Assembly (NCBI RefSeq): GCF_007829335.1
Contig: NZ_VIWO01000007.1
Span: 124,001-188,000 of the forward strand
Reading direction: 5' to 3'
Source of the DNA: Chitinophaga polysaccharea
Lineage (GTDB): Bacteria > Bacteroidota > Bacteroidia > Chitinophagales > Chitinophagaceae
Length of the DNA stretch: 64,000 bases
Made by a program: the position numbers and the translations under genes. Shown piece after piece: positions 63,910 through 64,000 of the stretch. Under the pieces are notes generated by a model. The model was given only the letters and a program-made list of their open reading frames with translations. It was not told the DNA's origin and searched no databases. Every line of letters begins with the position of its first letter. Positions within the stretch are counted from its first letter, which is position 1.

Positions 63910-64000
63910 TTACACTTTAGAAAATACCAGGCTGGAACAATTTCCACCAAACCCAAACGAGTTAGACATGACGTGTTGCAGGTCATGGCCGGTAGAAAAA
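63910..64000 (-). CDS. Beta-ketoacyl-ACP synthase, 3' end only (runs off the window)
   Basis: The last 29 codons of a gene entering from the right edge, ending at TAA 63910-63912. The translated C-terminus contains HVMSNSFGFGGNCSSLVFSK, the strongly conserved end of FabB/FabF-type ketosynthases. It is 24 nt upstream of the chain-length-factor-like gene and is probably its catalytic partner. Active-site residues lie beyond the window. Confidence 0.85.
   Translation of the reverse strand, partial: FSTGHDLQHVMSNSFGFGGNCSSLVFSKV

Noticed and set aside
1-64000. CRISPR array, tRNA/rRNA genes, insertion sequences, prophage or defence genes
   Set aside because: No regularly spaced repeats, no tRNA-like T-arm/acceptor signatures, no transposase, integrase or phage structural proteins were seen on either strand by reading; a tRNAscan/Infernal run would be needed to exclude small RNAs.

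Overview
The window looks like chromosomal DNA from a Bacteroidota bacterium, most likely Chitinophagaceae and close to Chitinophaga. The evidence is four SusC/SusD-type gene sets, a secreted protein with a gliding-motility-associated (type IX secretion type B) C-terminus, ECF sigma/FecR regulation, -7 boxes of the form TAnnTTTG in front of many genes, almost no Shine-Dalgarno sequences, and a flexirubin/aryl-polyene type pigment operon. I saw no rRNA, tRNA, CRISPR array, transposase or prophage gene.

Layout. (1) 1-8118, minus strand: a branched-chain amino acid operon transcribed ilvE-ilvD-ilvB-ilvN-ilvC-ilvA. In front of ilvE is a complete leader-peptide attenuator: promoter, a 38-codon leader ORF with nine consecutive Val/Ile codons, an antiterminator segment and an intrinsic terminator. 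(2) 8278-13510: a sugar-kinase/nucleotidyltransferase pair on the minus strand, divergent from a GH29 alpha-L-fucosidase, a PLP-dependent deaminase-like enzyme and a small secreted protein. (3) 13522-25857: housekeeping genes (lipB, an RluD-type pseudouridine synthase, def, a YqgF/RuvX nuclease, a UbiA prenyltransferase, a TrmH-type methyltransferase, mutS) mixed with a repeat-rich adhesin-like secreted protein and an ECF sigma/anti-sigma cluster. (4) 25945-32410: a SusC/SusD pair behind a LacI-type regulator, with a candidate operator in the long susC leader. (5) 32723-45702: an AraC regulator, an ECF sigma, a FecR-type anti-sigma, an STN-bearing SusC transducer with its SusD, then a second related SusC/SusD pair without the STN domain, apparently a tandem duplication. 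(6) 45962-50465: a secreted esterase, an M1 metallopeptidase and a HupE/UreJ-like membrane protein, plus a convergent small DUF6702-like protein. (7) 50469 to the right edge, minus strand: eleven complete genes and one partial gene, nearly all overlapping or nearly abutting, that form the 3' part of an aryl-polyene/flexirubin-type biosynthesis and export operon.

How the parts work together. The ilv operon encodes the common isoleucine/valine pathway from threonine and pyruvate, and its leader lets Val/Ile-tRNA charging set transcription. In the pigment operon, a ketosynthase and its Cys-less partner, a hotdog dehydratase, a phosphopantetheinyl transferase and a PaaK-like ligase would build the acyl chain. 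A CrtI-like oxidoreductase, an acyltransferase/methyltransferase-bearing RND exporter and an Ntn-type acyltransferase would finish and move it. LolA-like and lipoprotein components point to delivery to the outer membrane.

The best candidate for an under-described system is the ilvE attenuator. The dispersed AGC-rich intergenic repeat family (three loci) and the triple-fusion exporter with its active-site-less partners are next. Some proposed starts differ from the longest reading frame because promoter boxes or signal peptides decide them; these are noted in each entry.
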